A stretch of 64,000 bases of DNA from Rhizobium altiplani (GCF_001542405.1 NZ_LNCD01000064.1:1-64000); one strand, 5' to 3'; numbered from the stretch's first letter, positions 7,995 to 16,760 are shown. Notes: generated by a model not told the origin, from the letters alone. Translations and numbers: made by a program.

Positions 7995-8268
7995 TCATCT
8001 CCTCAAGCTCTTATCCGAGGACAAGCGAGAGGTTCTCGCAATTGCGTCAGATCGATCGAAGCGCCCGTCCACTTGCTCGAAAAGGACGTCTGGGTCGTCT
8101 GGGCGCTTCGAACACTCTACATCACGGCGCTCGGTGAGAGCCTTGTCTTCAAGGGCGGGACTTCGCTCTCGAAGGCCTACGGCGCCATTCGACAATTCTC
8201 GGAAGACGTCGACCTCACATACGACATCCGAGGAGAAGCGATGGTCGAGCGAGGTGCGACGGCGACTA
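7987..8268 (+). pseudogene. AbiEii-type nucleotidyltransferase toxin, truncated and frameshifted
   Basis: The ATG at 7987 starts ADHLLKLLSEDKREVLAIAS. Near 8068 the reading shifts frame to LLEKDVWVVWALRTLYITAL, then the nucleotidyltransferase core LVFKGGTSLSKAYGAIRQFS and EDVDLTYDIR. The GGTSLSK and D-D-L-T motifs are those of AbiEii toxins (MNT fold). After about 8260 the sequence is unrelated, so two thirds of the normal ~300 residues are missing. Together with the preceding gene this is a dead type IV toxin-antitoxin operon. Confidence 0.72.
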
Positions 8269-8409
8269 CCGATGTGGGTGGGCGACACGGATGCACCAGT
8301 CATGAGGGCGAGAAGCCGATAAGAGGCTTCGGTCACCCGGTGCCTTGCTTTCAGACGTGTCGGCTTGTAAACCGCCCGCCCGACTGAAAACATGGACTGA
8401 AGAATTCTG

Positions 8410-8643
8410 ATGAAACGGTATTTTTGGACGTTGGACCGCGAGGACCAGCAGACGCGAAGCGGTCTGTCCACGGAGAACGAACTTATCGCCATCCTCGAGA
8501 CAGAGGATCTGCCCTGCGTGATGACTTCCGACTGGCTTGTGGCCACGATGCATATGGACATCGAAGGAAGCGGCCTCGCGATCCATGAATCAGCATATGA
8601 TCCCAAGATGCCATGGAAGCTTCAGATGAAACTGGCCGCGTGA
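8410..8643 (+). CDS. Small hypothetical protein
   Basis: This 77-residue ORF (MKRYFWTLDREDQQTRSGLS, then MTSDWLVATMHMDIEGSGLA) has an ATG at 8410 with a weak purine-rich stretch upstream (GAAGAA). It has no signal peptide, membrane segment or recognised domain. It may be a real short gene of the mobile region; the evidence is only its codon-like composition and a reasonable start. Confidence 0.33.
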   Translation: MKRYFWTLDREDQQTRSGLSTENELIAILETEDLPCVMTSDWLVATMHMDIEGSGLAIHESAYDPKMPWKLQMKLAA

Positions 8644-8733
8644 TTGAATACCGTGCTGAGTATGCGTTGACTTTGTGACGACAAGATCGGCTCCCTGATC
8701 GGTGCTGACGCCAAAACACGCGAATTCAAGGCC

Positions 8734-8771
8734 GCGCACAGGACCGCTATACAGACCACAGTCCTGTGCGC
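8734..8771. repeat. 11-bp perfect inverted repeat
   Basis: The arms GCGCACAGGAC (8734-8744) and GTCCTGTGCGC (8761-8771) are exact reverse complements separated by 16 bases. No T-run follows, so a standard terminator is not indicated. It lies in the ~240-base gap between the mobile region and the amino acid catabolism genes. It could be an element end, a recombinase site or a hairpin. Confidence 0.6.
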
Positions 8772-8880
8772 GCCAGTCCATCGCTGGAAGCGCAACGGTT
8801 TGGAAAGATGTTGAGCCGCGAGCTGGATGAGGATCTCGAACCCGCACGCAGGCTCGATCTCTCCATTCCTGATGTTGCTT

Positions 8881-9825
8881 TTAAGACAGCGGACGGGGAG
8901 TCAGATGTATGCCTGCAAGTGTGCAGCGGACCGAGCCACCTGCCCTCTCCACAGTTGGGATATGGAGGGCAACCAATTTCACTACACTCTCGATCGCTTC
9001 TCTTTGATCCGCAGTGAGAGCTTCGGCAGCCGTGGTCGACAAGGCAAGAATACGGTTTCCGTTCCCCTGCAACTCCAGAGCATTGCCTGCGAACTTGGTG
9101 ATCTGATCACTGCTGAGTTCAATGACCTTCCGTCCGGACGAAGAAAGTCGTTCGTGAATTTCAGCCCGGCGACTCTCATTCGTAATCATTTCGCTGCCAA
9201 GAAGCGCGACATCCGTTCCAACACACATCAGAACGTTCGTGTGATAGACCTGCCTCCCGCGCTCATCTGTTGCATCGAAGACCATCGGTTCGAAATTGAA
9301 GTGCGTGGCAAATCGCTCCAACGCGATGGGGTCGGTACGGTCTGAGCGAACCGCATATGCAACACGATCCAAGTGATCCAGAACCATCGCGCCAGTTCCT
9401 TCGAGGAAGAGGCCGTCAAGCTCGAGACCTGAGTAGTCTATGATAGACTGAACACGATATCGGCGCTTAAGAAACTCGATGATATCCGTTCGTCGTTCGC
9501 GACGGCGGCTTTCCGCCTTCATTGGATAGATTGCAACGTGGCCTCCGGCGTGGGTGGAGAACCAGTTGTTGGGAAATACGGAGTCCGGAGTATTGTTGCC
9601 GTGATCTTCAAAGAGGTGAACGGCCACCCCATGCGAACGCAATGTTTCCGCAGCTCCCGTGATCTCATCATACGCCTCCCGGGAGTAATCATCCTCTGAG
9701 CCGGACGTAGCCTGAAATGCGTTGTCGATCGCCGTCTCTGTATTGATCGTGAAGTGGTGCGGTCGCACCATGACGACTGCAGACGGGGCCTGAACTGAGC
9801 TTTGCTTGGACATATCGATACTCAC
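8881..9825 (-). CDS. ctlX: CtlX-like citrulline/arginine-type hydrolase (amidinotransferase fold)
   Basis: This 314-residue enzyme belongs to the guanidino-group-modifying (amidinotransferase/DDAH) superfamily and is closest in pattern to the CtlX citrulline-utilisation hydrolases. Visible features are PDSVFPNNWFSTHAGGHVAI (substrate-binding Asp/Asn region), LELDGLFLEGTGAMVLDH, VYHTNVLMCVG (catalytic His) and the C-terminal SVRCTLAGIHL with the nucleophilic Cys at ~301. The GTG start at 9825 overlaps the stop of the ornithine cyclodeaminase gene (GTGA); an ATG lies four codons later. Coupling to ornithine cyclodeaminase suggests citrulline or arginine is degraded to ornithine and then proline. 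The exact substrate is inferred from family and context. Confidence 0.82.
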   Translation of the reverse strand: MSIDMSKQSSVQAPSAVVMVRPHHFTINTETAIDNAFQATSGSEDDYSREAYDEITGAAETLRSHGVAVHLFEDHGNNTPDSVFPNNWFSTHAGGHVAIYPMKAESRRRERRTDIIEFLKRRYRVQSIIDYSGLELDGLFLEGTGAMVLDHLDRVAYAVRSDRTDPIALERFATHFNFEPMVFDATDERGRQVYHTNVLMCVGTDVALLGSEMITNESRRAEIHERLSSSGRKVIELSSDQITKFAGNALELQGNGNRILALSTTAAEALTADQREAIESVVKLVALHIPTVERAGGSVRCTLAGIHLTPRPLS

Positions 9826-10871
9826 TTTGCTCGCAGGTACATGCCAAACAGATCACGAGGATCGTCCGGATCGGCGATCATGTCCAAGTTGTGGAACAAA
9901 CCAGTGTCCTGCAGCTTTGCGCGAACATATCGAAGCGCCGAAAAGTCCTCGACAGCGAAGCCAACGCTGTCGAAGAGCGTGATCTGGCGCTCGTCGCGGC
10001 GCCCTTGGGCTTTGCCGTCAAGAACGCGCCAAAGCTCAGTGACCGGATAGTCCGCTGCCATTTGCTGTATCTCACCTTCAATCCGCGTCTGCGGCTCAAA
10101 CTCGACGAAGGTGTCAGCTCGAAGCAGGATATCACCGTGCAATTCAGTCTTGCCTGGGCAGTCTCCGCCGATCGCGTTGATGTGGACCCCGGCGCCCACC
10201 ATGTTGTCGGTCAGTATCGTGGCGTACTGCTTGTCAGCCGTGCACGTCGTGATGATTTGCGCACCTTCGACCGCCGACTGTGCTGATGAACACGCGATGA
10301 CATGCAACCCACTATCGGAGAGGTTCTTCAACGTTTTCGAAGTCGCCAAGGGGTCGATATCGAACAAGCGAACATGAGTGACGCCAAGAACTGCTTTCAT
10401 TGCGAGCACTTGGAATTCGGCCTGCGCACCATTGCCGATAAGAGCCAATGTGGACGGGTTCTTCGGCGCCAGGTGGCGCGCCGCCATGGCCGACGCAGCC
10501 GCTGTTCGCAGCGCCGTCAATAGCGTCATTTCCGTGATGAGGACCGGGTAGCCCGTTGCGACATCCGCAAGAAGACCGAACGCGGTAACCGTCTGCAGAC
10601 CGTCCCGCGTGTTCTTAGGATGGCCATTGACATACTTAAATCCGTACGTAGCACCATCCGAGGTCGGCATAAGCTCGATCACGCCATCCGTGGAGTGAGA
10701 GGCGACGCGGGGTGTCTTATCAAAAGCATTCCAACGACGGAAATCGTCCTCGATAGCGTCAGTCATCTCCAGCAGCATTGTCTCGATCCCAATGCGGTGG
10801 ATGAGCTGCATCATGTTCTCGACGCTGACGAATGGCACGTAGGCTTTAGGTGACGGCGCAAGTGCTGGCAT
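9822..10871 (-). CDS. Ornithine cyclodeaminase
   Basis: This is a member of the ornithine cyclodeaminase/mu-crystallin family (349 residues from the chosen start), which converts ornithine to proline and ammonia using bound NAD. The N-terminal part has MLLEMTDAIEDDFRRWNAF and GFKYVNGHPKN (substrate contacts, Lys). The Rossmann part has LALIGNGAQAEFQVLAM. VGAGVHINAIGGDCPGKTEL carries the conserved catalytic Asp. The start is taken at ATG 10871 because AAGGAGA lies six bases upstream; a longer frame to 10931 has no such site. It is divergent from the LysR regulator and followed by the overlapping CtlX-like gene. Confidence 0.9.
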   Translation of the reverse strand: MPALAPSPKAYVPFVSVENMMQLIHRIGIETMLLEMTDAIEDDFRRWNAFDKTPRVASHSTDGVIELMPTSDGATYGFKYVNGHPKNTRDGLQTVTAFGLLADVATGYPVLITEMTLLTALRTAAASAMAARHLAPKNPSTLALIGNGAQAEFQVLAMKAVLGVTHVRLFDIDPLATSKTLKNLSDSGLHVIACSSAQSAVEGAQIITTCTADKQYATILTDNMVGAGVHINAIGGDCPGKTELHGDILLRADTFVEFEPQTRIEGEIQQMAADYPVTELWRVLDGKAQGRRDERQITLFDSVGFAVEDFSALRYVRAKLQDTGLFHNLDMIADPDDPRDLFGMYLRAK

Positions 10872-10958
10872 TTCGGTCTCCTTAGGTGTGAGGAGAAGCG
10901 TAGGCTGAGACAACGCTGCCGGAAATGCCAAGAGTCTGCAAAATCCGCCTGCCAGTTA

Positions 10959-10982
10959 GTCATTTTGCATACTCAAAATGAC
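10959..10982. promoter_or_regulatory. Palindromic operator, probable LysR site
   Basis: GTCATTTTG (10959-10967) and CAAAATGAC (10974-10982) are perfect inverted repeats with a six-base spacer, in the divergent gap between ornithine cyclodeaminase and the LysR gene. The size and symmetry fit a LysR-type recognition site. A partial copy (AGTCATTTGCGC, about 12099-12110) lies ahead of the amino acid importer genes, so the same regulator may act there. Confidence 0.6.
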
Positions 10983-11068
10983 AATTTCGCCAAATCAACT
11001 CGCGGCACGAGGACCCTTCCGCGTTGCGTATGATCCACTATGATGGCGTAAAAGTTCAGGATTAGTCA

Positions 11069-11995
11069 GTGACCAACCTCAAGAATCTTCCTCTGCCGAC
11101 ACTCAGGACATTTGAGTCGGCTGCGCGACACCAGAGCCTCGCAAAGGCAGCAGCCGAACTTAACCTGACGGATAGTGCAGTCAGCCATCAGATAAGACGA
11201 CTTGAACTGGCGCTGGGTTGCGATCTGTTTGTCAAATCCGGCCGCGGCGTGGTCCTCAGCGACGCTGGGCGCATTTTTGCCAAGACCGTTTCGAACGCCA
11301 TGCAGGACATTCTTGGAACGGCACTTCTGCTTGTTGACGCCGACCAGATCCATGGTCGCTTGGACATTGCTTGCCCTCCTATGTTCGCAAACACTTGGCT
11401 CGCAAAAAATCTCAACGATTTCTGCCAGGCCCATCCGACGATCGAGTGCCACATTCGTCTCGTGGAGAATCCACGCGTCCATGAATTGACGGACATAGAT
11501 GTTGGGATCTCGTTTGGATCTGGCGGCTGGGTGGACAAGTGGTCCACTCTTCTCGCTCATGTAAACGTAACGCCTGTCTGTAGCCCCATTCTTTTCGAGC
11601 GCCTTGGGAGGCAGATAAGCCAACCCCGCGACCTTCGGCACGTAACATTGCTCCACCAAGACGATGGCTCGGAGTGGCGCCGCTGGTTTGCTGAGGCGGG
11701 GGCGGCAGATGCCGACAAGGAAGCAAAGCATCTTTATTGCAGCGATTTGGGGATGGCGATCGATCTGGCTATCCACGGGACAGGGGCAGCCCTCGTCAGC
11801 GACACCCTATCGGGCAGTGATTTCAAACGGGGGATCTTGATAAAGCCCGTGCCCGTTTCGATCGATGCGTTCGGTGGTTGGCATGTTGTTTGTAGCAATA
11901 CCAGTATCCGGCGATCGGCTCCTCGTTTGTTCTTGCGATGGCTCCTTTTGCAGTTCGATCGCGGTAGCGCGTTGGCAACATTGCCGTCGGATTAG
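11069..11995 (+). CDS. LysR-family regulator (GcvA-like)
   Basis: This 308-residue regulator has an N-terminal winged helix-turn-helix (LPLPTLRTFESAARHQSLAK, then LTDSAVSHQIRRLE) and a periplasmic-binding-protein-like effector domain from ~residue 90. The LPTLRTFE start and the SAVSHQ recognition helix are typical of the GcvA/AmpR branch. The start is a GTG at 11069. It is divergent from the ornithine cyclodeaminase operon and precedes the importer operon in the same direction. It probably responds to an amino acid such as ornithine or arginine; the ligand is not visible in the sequence. Confidence 0.92.
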   Translation: MTNLKNLPLPTLRTFESAARHQSLAKAAAELNLTDSAVSHQIRRLELALGCDLFVKSGRGVVLSDAGRIFAKTVSNAMQDILGTALLLVDADQIHGRLDIACPPMFANTWLAKNLNDFCQAHPTIECHIRLVENPRVHELTDIDVGISFGSGGWVDKWSTLLAHVNVTPVCSPILFERLGRQISQPRDLRHVTLLHQDDGSEWRRWFAEAGAADADKEAKHLYCSDLGMAIDLAIHGTGAALVSDTLSGSDFKRGILIKPVPVSIDAFGGWHVVCSNTSIRRSAPRLFLRWLLLQFDRGSALATLPSD

Positions 11996-12176
11996 GCATT
12001 TTGCCTGATACTCATTCATGATTTCTTAGCTCGAATCCGGATAGGGCCGATGTAGCTCTTCGGATACATGATGTGGCGTCATGAATGGCGTGACGAATAG
12101 TCATTTGCGCATCAGCTCATAACCTCGCAAGTATGTCGCCAACAAAAAGCGGCATGGCCGCAGGGAACTTGAGAAC

Positions 12177-12947
12177 ATGACAAAACTGAGCGTGCGCGAC
12201 ATCCATAAATCCTATGGAACACACGAGGTACTGCGCGGTGTTTCCTTGGACGCACAGGCTGGAGACGTCATCAGCGTTATCGGAGCAAGCGGCTCCGGAA
12301 AAAGCACGTTCTTGCGATGCATAAACTTTCTCGAGCGCCCGAGCAGCGGCTCGATCGCAATTGATGGAGAAACACTGGTTACCACAAGGGACCGTCATGG
12401 GGCTTTGCAACCCGTCGACAAGGCAAAGCTCAGGCTCGTTCGCAGCAAGTTGTCCATGGTCTTCCAAAACTTTTGCCTGTGGTCGCACATGACCGTAGTC
12501 GCCAATGTCTCAGAAGCTCCCATCAGCGTGCTTGGTCTGTCCAGAAAGGAAGCTGAAGAGCGAGCAAAGGCGAACCTCGCCAAAGTCGGACTTGACGCTC
12601 GGGTCTACGACAAGTTCCCGTCGCAACTATCCGGAGGTCAGCAACAGCGCGTGGCTATAGCTCGTGCACTCAGCATGGACCCCGAGGTTATGTTGTTCGA
12701 TGAACCAACATCGGCCCTCGACCCGGAGCTTGTCACCGAAGTCTTGAAGGTCATGCAGTCTTTGGCAGAGGAGGGTCGCACCATGGTGGTCGTCACACAC
12801 GAGATGGGCTTCGCGAGGAACGCGTCTGGTCGCGTCGTTTTCCTCCATCAGGGCAAAATCGAAGAGGAAGGTCATCCCGACAAGATCTTCGGCAATGCCG
12901 AAAGCGAACGGCTTCAACAATTCCTAGCAGGGCGCCTCAAGCACTAA
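12177..12947 (+). CDS. Polar amino acid ABC importer, ATPase
   Basis: This 256-residue ATPase of the HisP/OccP type powers uptake through the two permeases encoded downstream. It shows Walker [11 protein letters not shown], the Q-loop [12 protein letters not shown], signature LSGGQQQR, Walker [13 protein letters not shown] and the switch His in VVTHEMGFA. It also has the HisP-type insert after LVTTRD. It begins the four-gene importer operon about 180 bases after the LysR gene. The substrate is probably a basic or guanidino amino acid, by context. Confidence 0.93.
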   Translation: MTKLSVRDIHKSYGTHEVLRGVSLDAQAGDVISVIGASGSGKSTFLRCINFLERPSSGSIAIDGETLVTTRDRHGALQPVDKAKLRLVRSKLSMVFQNFCLWSHMTVVANVSEAPISVLGLSRKEAEERAKANLAKVGLDARVYDKFPSQLSGGQQQRVAIARALSMDPEVMLFDEPTSALDPELVTEVLKVMQSLAEEGRTMVVVTHEMGFARNASGRVVFLHQGKIEEEGHPDKIFGNAESERLQQFLAGRLKH

Positions 12948-12995
12948 GCCTTTCAGGACACTACCAAAACAACAACCAGACGAGAGGAACGCATA

Positions 12996-13760
12996 GTGAA
13001 ACTACCCCTTAATTCCATCTTTGCCGCAGTTTTGATCGCGTCGGCAGCCGTCCCCGCCTACGCCGCGGAAAAAGTGAGAATCGCGACCGATGCTACCTTC
13101 CCTCCATTCGAATCCGTCGACGCAAGCGGCAAGGTGGTTGGCTACGATATCGAGCTTATGGACGCAGTCTGCAAAGCGGCCAAACTCGATTGCGACATTT
13201 TCAATGCTGCATGGGATGGCATGATCCCAGGTCTTATCGATGGCAAATATGACGCGTTGATCTCTCAGCTCACTGTTACAGATAAGCGTCGCAAAGTAAT
13301 CGCCTTCAGCGAAATCTATGAGCATCCGGTGTTCCGCTTTGTCGCTAAAAAGGGGGCGAACATAGAAATCACGCCCGAGGGGCTGAAGGGCAAGATGATT
13401 GCCGTCCAAACAGGCACTCCGATGGACGCATACGTAACCTCTCATTTCCCTGACGCCACGATCAAGCGCTACGACGGCGGCAGCGCTCCGTATCTCGAAC
13501 TTGCCGCCGGCCGCGCAGACCTGCATATCAGCTATCAGGCCCAGATCATCCATAGCTTCCTGAAGAGTGACGACGGCAAAGGTTTCGAGCTCGTTGGTCC
13601 GCAACTCACAGGCAAGGACGCGAAGGAGTTCGGTGAAGGCGTCGCGATCGCCATTAGCAAAAAGAATCCCGAGCTGCTTGCAAAGGTGAATGAAGGGCTC
13701 GCGGCCATCAAGGCCGATGGAACTCTCAAGGCTCTCGACGCGAAGTATTTCGGCGAATGA
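12996..13760 (+). CDS. Polar amino acid ABC importer, binding protein
   Basis: This is a 254-residue periplasmic binding protein of the SBP_bac_3 family. It starts at GTG 12996 behind GAGAGGAA. A signal peptide (KLPLNSIFAAVLIASAAVPA, cleaved after AYA) precedes the mature protein, which begins EKVRIATDATFPPFES. The family motif VGYDIELMDAVCKAA follows. The ATDATFPPFE pattern and an acidic ligand pocket are typical of binders of arginine, ornithine, octopine and histidine. It lies between the ATPase and permease genes. Confidence 0.93.
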   Translation: MKLPLNSIFAAVLIASAAVPAYAAEKVRIATDATFPPFESVDASGKVVGYDIELMDAVCKAAKLDCDIFNAAWDGMIPGLIDGKYDALISQLTVTDKRRKVIAFSEIYEHPVFRFVAKKGANIEITPEGLKGKMIAVQTGTPMDAYVTSHFPDATIKRYDGGSAPYLELAAGRADLHISYQAQIIHSFLKSDDGKGFELVGPQLTGKDAKEFGEGVAIAISKKNPELLAKVNEGLAAIKADGTLKALDAKYFGE

Positions 13761-13764
13761 CGCG

Positions 13765-14454
13765 ATGACGTCCCAATACATTCAAACTGTGCTGGCAGCG
13801 GGGTCTACGACCCTGCTGGTAGCCTTGGCTTCGCTCCTGCTGGCCACGCTGATCGGACTTTCGGGAGCACTCGCGAAGCAATCCGAGCACCGCGCCCTCA
13901 GGGCAGTCGCAACCGCATACACCTTCCTAGTCCGGGGAATCCCTGACTTGGTCGTAATGCTACTGATCTTCTACAGCCTCCCTGCCCTCATCAATCAGGT
14001 TTTCGAAGCAGTCGGGGTCGATTCCCAGGTGGAGTTCTCGGCGACCATTGCTGGCATCGCAAGTCTCGGGATCATTTTTGGTGCTTACATGACCGAGACT
14101 TTCAAGACTGCACTGCAGAACATTCCGCGAGGTCAGATCGAGGCCGCACATGCCTACGGGATGAGCGCCTGGCAAACGTTCCACCGTATCGTGATCCCCC
14201 AGCTTATAAGGCTCGCGCTGCCAGGCTTTGCCAACAATTGGCTGGTACTGGCGAAGGGAACCGCCCTCGTCTCCCTCATTGGCCTGCAAGACGTGATGTT
14301 CCGAGCCAAGGGCGCCGCCGAAGCGACCGGGAAGCCGTTCACTTTCTATCTGGTGGCAGCGACGTTTTACCTTTTTATCACGCTGATATCGATGGCAACC
14401 CTCGGCGTTGTGGCCAAGCGATATAGCGTCGGTGAACGAGGGCTGTCACATTGA
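13765..14454 (+). CDS. Polar amino acid ABC importer, permease (HisQ type)
   Basis: This inner-membrane permease of the HisM/HisQ type has about 229 residues and ~5 membrane segments. The first is TVLAAGSTTLLVALASLLLA. The EAA loop is IEAAHAYGMSAWQTFHRIVI. FLVRGIPDLVVMLLIFY is the usual family signature. The start is the ATG at 13765, four bases after the binding-protein stop; earlier in-frame starts would lie inside that gene. The stop overlaps the next permease. Confidence 0.92.
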   Translation: MTSQYIQTVLAAGSTTLLVALASLLLATLIGLSGALAKQSEHRALRAVATAYTFLVRGIPDLVVMLLIFYSLPALINQVFEAVGVDSQVEFSATIAGIASLGIIFGAYMTETFKTALQNIPRGQIEAAHAYGMSAWQTFHRIVIPQLIRLALPGFANNWLVLAKGTALVSLIGLQDVMFRAKGAAEATGKPFTFYLVAATFYLFITLISMATLGVVAKRYSVGERGLSH

Positions 14455-15146
14455 ACTGGGACATCATTCGAGAATACATCCCACTCTACATGCAAGGGGC
14501 GAAGCTGACGCTTCTTCTTACATTCCTCGCACTCGCCATCTCGTTTCTGCTCGCGCTGCCACTGGCGTTCGCCCGAAACAGCCGGAACCCTTTGATCCGC
14601 TACCCGGTCCTTGCCTATTCATGCGTCTTCAGAGGCACGCCACTACTCGTGCAGCTATTCCTTATCTACTTTGGACTTGCCCAGTTCGAACTTCTCCGGA
14701 CGAGCTTTCTTTGGCCGTGGTTGTCCAGCCCGATGCTCTGCGTTCTTGCCGCTTTCGTGCTCAACAGCACCGCGTATACGACAGAGATCTTCGCAGGTGG
14801 CCTGCGCCACATTCCTGTAGGCGAGATAGAAGCCGCGCGGGCTTTCGGGATGTCGGCCGTTGTCCAAGCACGCCGCATTCTCATTCCGGCGATGTTGACC
14901 CGATCGCTGCCGCTGTACGGCAACGAGATGATCATGATGCTGCATGCGACATCCCTCGCAAGTACCGTCACTTTGCTCGAAGTCACCGGTGTTGCACGCA
15001 CAATCACCCTCAATGACTACATCCAACTGGAACCGTACCTAACGGCTGCCGGAATCTATCTGGTCTTCACGTTTGTCCTGGTCTCGTCGTTTCAGCTCGC
15101 CCAGCATCGGTGGGCTGGGTACCTCGAGCGTGGGCGGAACCGCTAA
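14451..15146 (+). CDS. Polar amino acid ABC importer, permease (HisM type)
   Basis: This is the second permease of the importer, 231 residues. It starts at TTG 14451, which overlaps the TGA of the preceding gene (TTGA), so translation is probably coupled. It has the FRGTPLLVQLFLIYFGL signature and the EAA loop GEIEAARAFGMSAVVQARRI. It pairs with the HisQ-type subunit to form the transmembrane pore for the ATPase encoded first in the operon. Confidence 0.92.
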   Translation: MNWDIIREYIPLYMQGAKLTLLLTFLALAISFLLALPLAFARNSRNPLIRYPVLAYSCVFRGTPLLVQLFLIYFGLAQFELLRTSFLWPWLSSPMLCVLAAFVLNSTAYTTEIFAGGLRHIPVGEIEAARAFGMSAVVQARRILIPAMLTRSLPLYGNEMIMMLHATSLASTVTLLEVTGVARTITLNDYIQLEPYLTAAGIYLVFTFVLVSSFQLAQHRWAGYLERGRNR

Positions 15147-15189
15147 TCCATCTGTCACTAACCCGGCGTCGGCCGGAAAGGAGCTAAAT

Positions 15190-16149
15190 ATGAACGACAA
15201 GCCGAACCTCGGCGCGCTTTTTGGCGCGGCCTCGGAGGCATCAACGTTTCTCGGGCTGGATAGTTGCTCTGATCTCGAGGGACTCTCGGCACCCGTTGCC
15301 ATCCTAGGAGCGCCATGCGCCACTCCCTATGCCTCAGTTGGCGCTTACTGCCGAAACGCACCTCAGGCGTTGCGCCAGGCAACATCGTCCTTGACAGCCA
15401 ACATTGACCGACACGATTTCGATCACGGCGGGCGCGTCTTTCCCGACGCTGGCCGCCGTCCGGTGGACTGCGGAGACTTGACCTTCGAGGAGCACGATGC
15501 CGCTGGAAACCGCGAACGAATTGCCTCGGCAGTTTCCACCATCATCAAAAAAGGCGCTATCCCCGTCTTGCTCGGCGGCGACGATTCCATCCCGATTCCG
15601 ATGATCGAAGCGATTGGCGCAGCATCTCCCGGGCAGAAGTTCACGATCCTTCAGATCGACGCCCATATAGACTGGCGAGACGTGCACATGGGTGAAGACA
15701 AGGGGTTGTCCTCTACGATGCGTCGCGCGTCCGAGATGGAGCACATCGAACGAATTGTTCAGGTCGGAGCGCGTGGCATAGGATCTGCCGCGACGACTGA
15801 TTATGAGGATGCTGTCTCGTGGGGCGTTAAATTCGTGCCCGCCTATGACCTCCACAAGAGCGGTATTGATGTGGTATTGGACAATATCCCAGAAGGAAGC
15901 AACATCATCATCTGCATTGACGCGGACGCGCTCGATCCGGCACTGGTCCCGGGTGTCATAGGTCGCGCGCCCGGTGGTCTTAGCTATTATCAAGCCGTCG
16001 ACTTGATCAAGGGAGCTGCGAAGCGCGGGAAGATCGCGGCGATGGATTTCGTCGAATTCATGCCGGAACGTGACGTAGACGGTCTGGGCGCGTTGACATT
16101 TGCCCGTCTCATTACAACAGCCTTGGGTGTCCTCGTCCGTCAGCAATAG
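15190..16149 (+). CDS. Ureohydrolase (arginase/agmatinase family) with altered metal site
   Basis: This 319-residue enzyme of the arginase/agmatinase fold would cleave urea from a guanidino compound. The start is ATG 15190 with AAGGAG nine bases upstream. The second and third metal motifs are intact: DAHID (157-161) and IDADALDPA (D244, D246). The first motif reads GGDDS (129-133) where arginases and agmatinases have GGDHS, so the first metal-binding His is replaced by Asp132. The gene follows the importer and could act on arginine, agmatine or a guanidino acid taken up by it. Substrate and metal use are uncertain because of the substitution. Confidence 0.85.
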   Translation: MNDKPNLGALFGAASEASTFLGLDSCSDLEGLSAPVAILGAPCATPYASVGAYCRNAPQALRQATSSLTANIDRHDFDHGGRVFPDAGRRPVDCGDLTFEEHDAAGNRERIASAVSTIIKKGAIPVLLGGDDSIPIPMIEAIGAASPGQKFTILQIDAHIDWRDVHMGEDKGLSSTMRRASEMEHIERIVQVGARGIGSAATTDYEDAVSWGVKFVPAYDLHKSGIDVVLDNIPEGSNIIICIDADALDPALVPGVIGRAPGGLSYYQAVDLIKGAAKRGKIAAMDFVEFMPERDVDGLGALTFARLITTALGVLVRQQ

Positions 16150-16273
16150 GTGAGCTCAAGGACACTGGCCGCAGAAGGCCCACTATGCGTTGAAGCTGCG
16201 TCGGCACGTGCTGGACGACGCAGCGGTCTATCTGGCGAGGCGGTGCATGGCAAAGCCGGTGGCTCCTAAGAGC

Positions 16274-16714
16274 TCATACTGTGCTCAGTAGCAAGCTTGT
16301 CTCACTGTTTGACACTCCATCAATCATCCGGACCTCCCTCAATACGCGGTCGAAATCCGCCAAGCTTGCTGCCCTGATATTGGCAATTAGGTCCCAGTTT
16401 CCGTTCGTCGTGTGCAGCGAATAGATTTCCGGAAGACCGCGAAGCTTACGTATGACCTGAGTTGTCGACTTCCCTATGACCTCCACCATCATAACCGCGT
16501 GCACGGTGCCATCATTATAATCATCCCGTACTCGGACGGTGAAACCGAGCAGTGTCCCGGACTCCAGAAGGCGGTCGAGACGGTTCTGAACAGTACCCCG
16601 CGCCACTCCCAGGGCCTCCGAAAGCTTCGAAAGCGATGCCCGCCCATCGGCCCGTAGGTGGGCGATCAGTCGTCTGTCCAATTCGTCCGGAATGTATTTG
16701 GCAGTCTCGTGCAT
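16274..16714 (-). CDS. Lrp/AsnC-family regulator
   Basis: This 146-residue regulator has an N-terminal AsnC-type helix-turn-helix (LDRRLIAHLRADGRASLSKL, then VARGTVQNRLDRLLE) and a C-terminal RAM ligand/oligomerisation domain (HAVMMVEVIGKSTTQVIRKL, YSLHTTNGNWDLIANIRA). It is convergent with the ureohydrolase gene and probably senses an amino acid, perhaps controlling this catabolic unit. A palindrome just upstream of its start may be its own operator. Confidence 0.9.
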   Translation of the reverse strand: MHETAKYIPDELDRRLIAHLRADGRASLSKLSEALGVARGTVQNRLDRLLESGTLLGFTVRVRDDYNDGTVHAVMMVEVIGKSTTQVIRKLRGLPEIYSLHTTNGNWDLIANIRAASLADFDRVLREVRMIDGVSNSETSLLLSTV

Positions 16715-16760
16715 TTGTCTTCGACGATTCTCAGCTTGCTATCCCACTAACGATAGGAAA

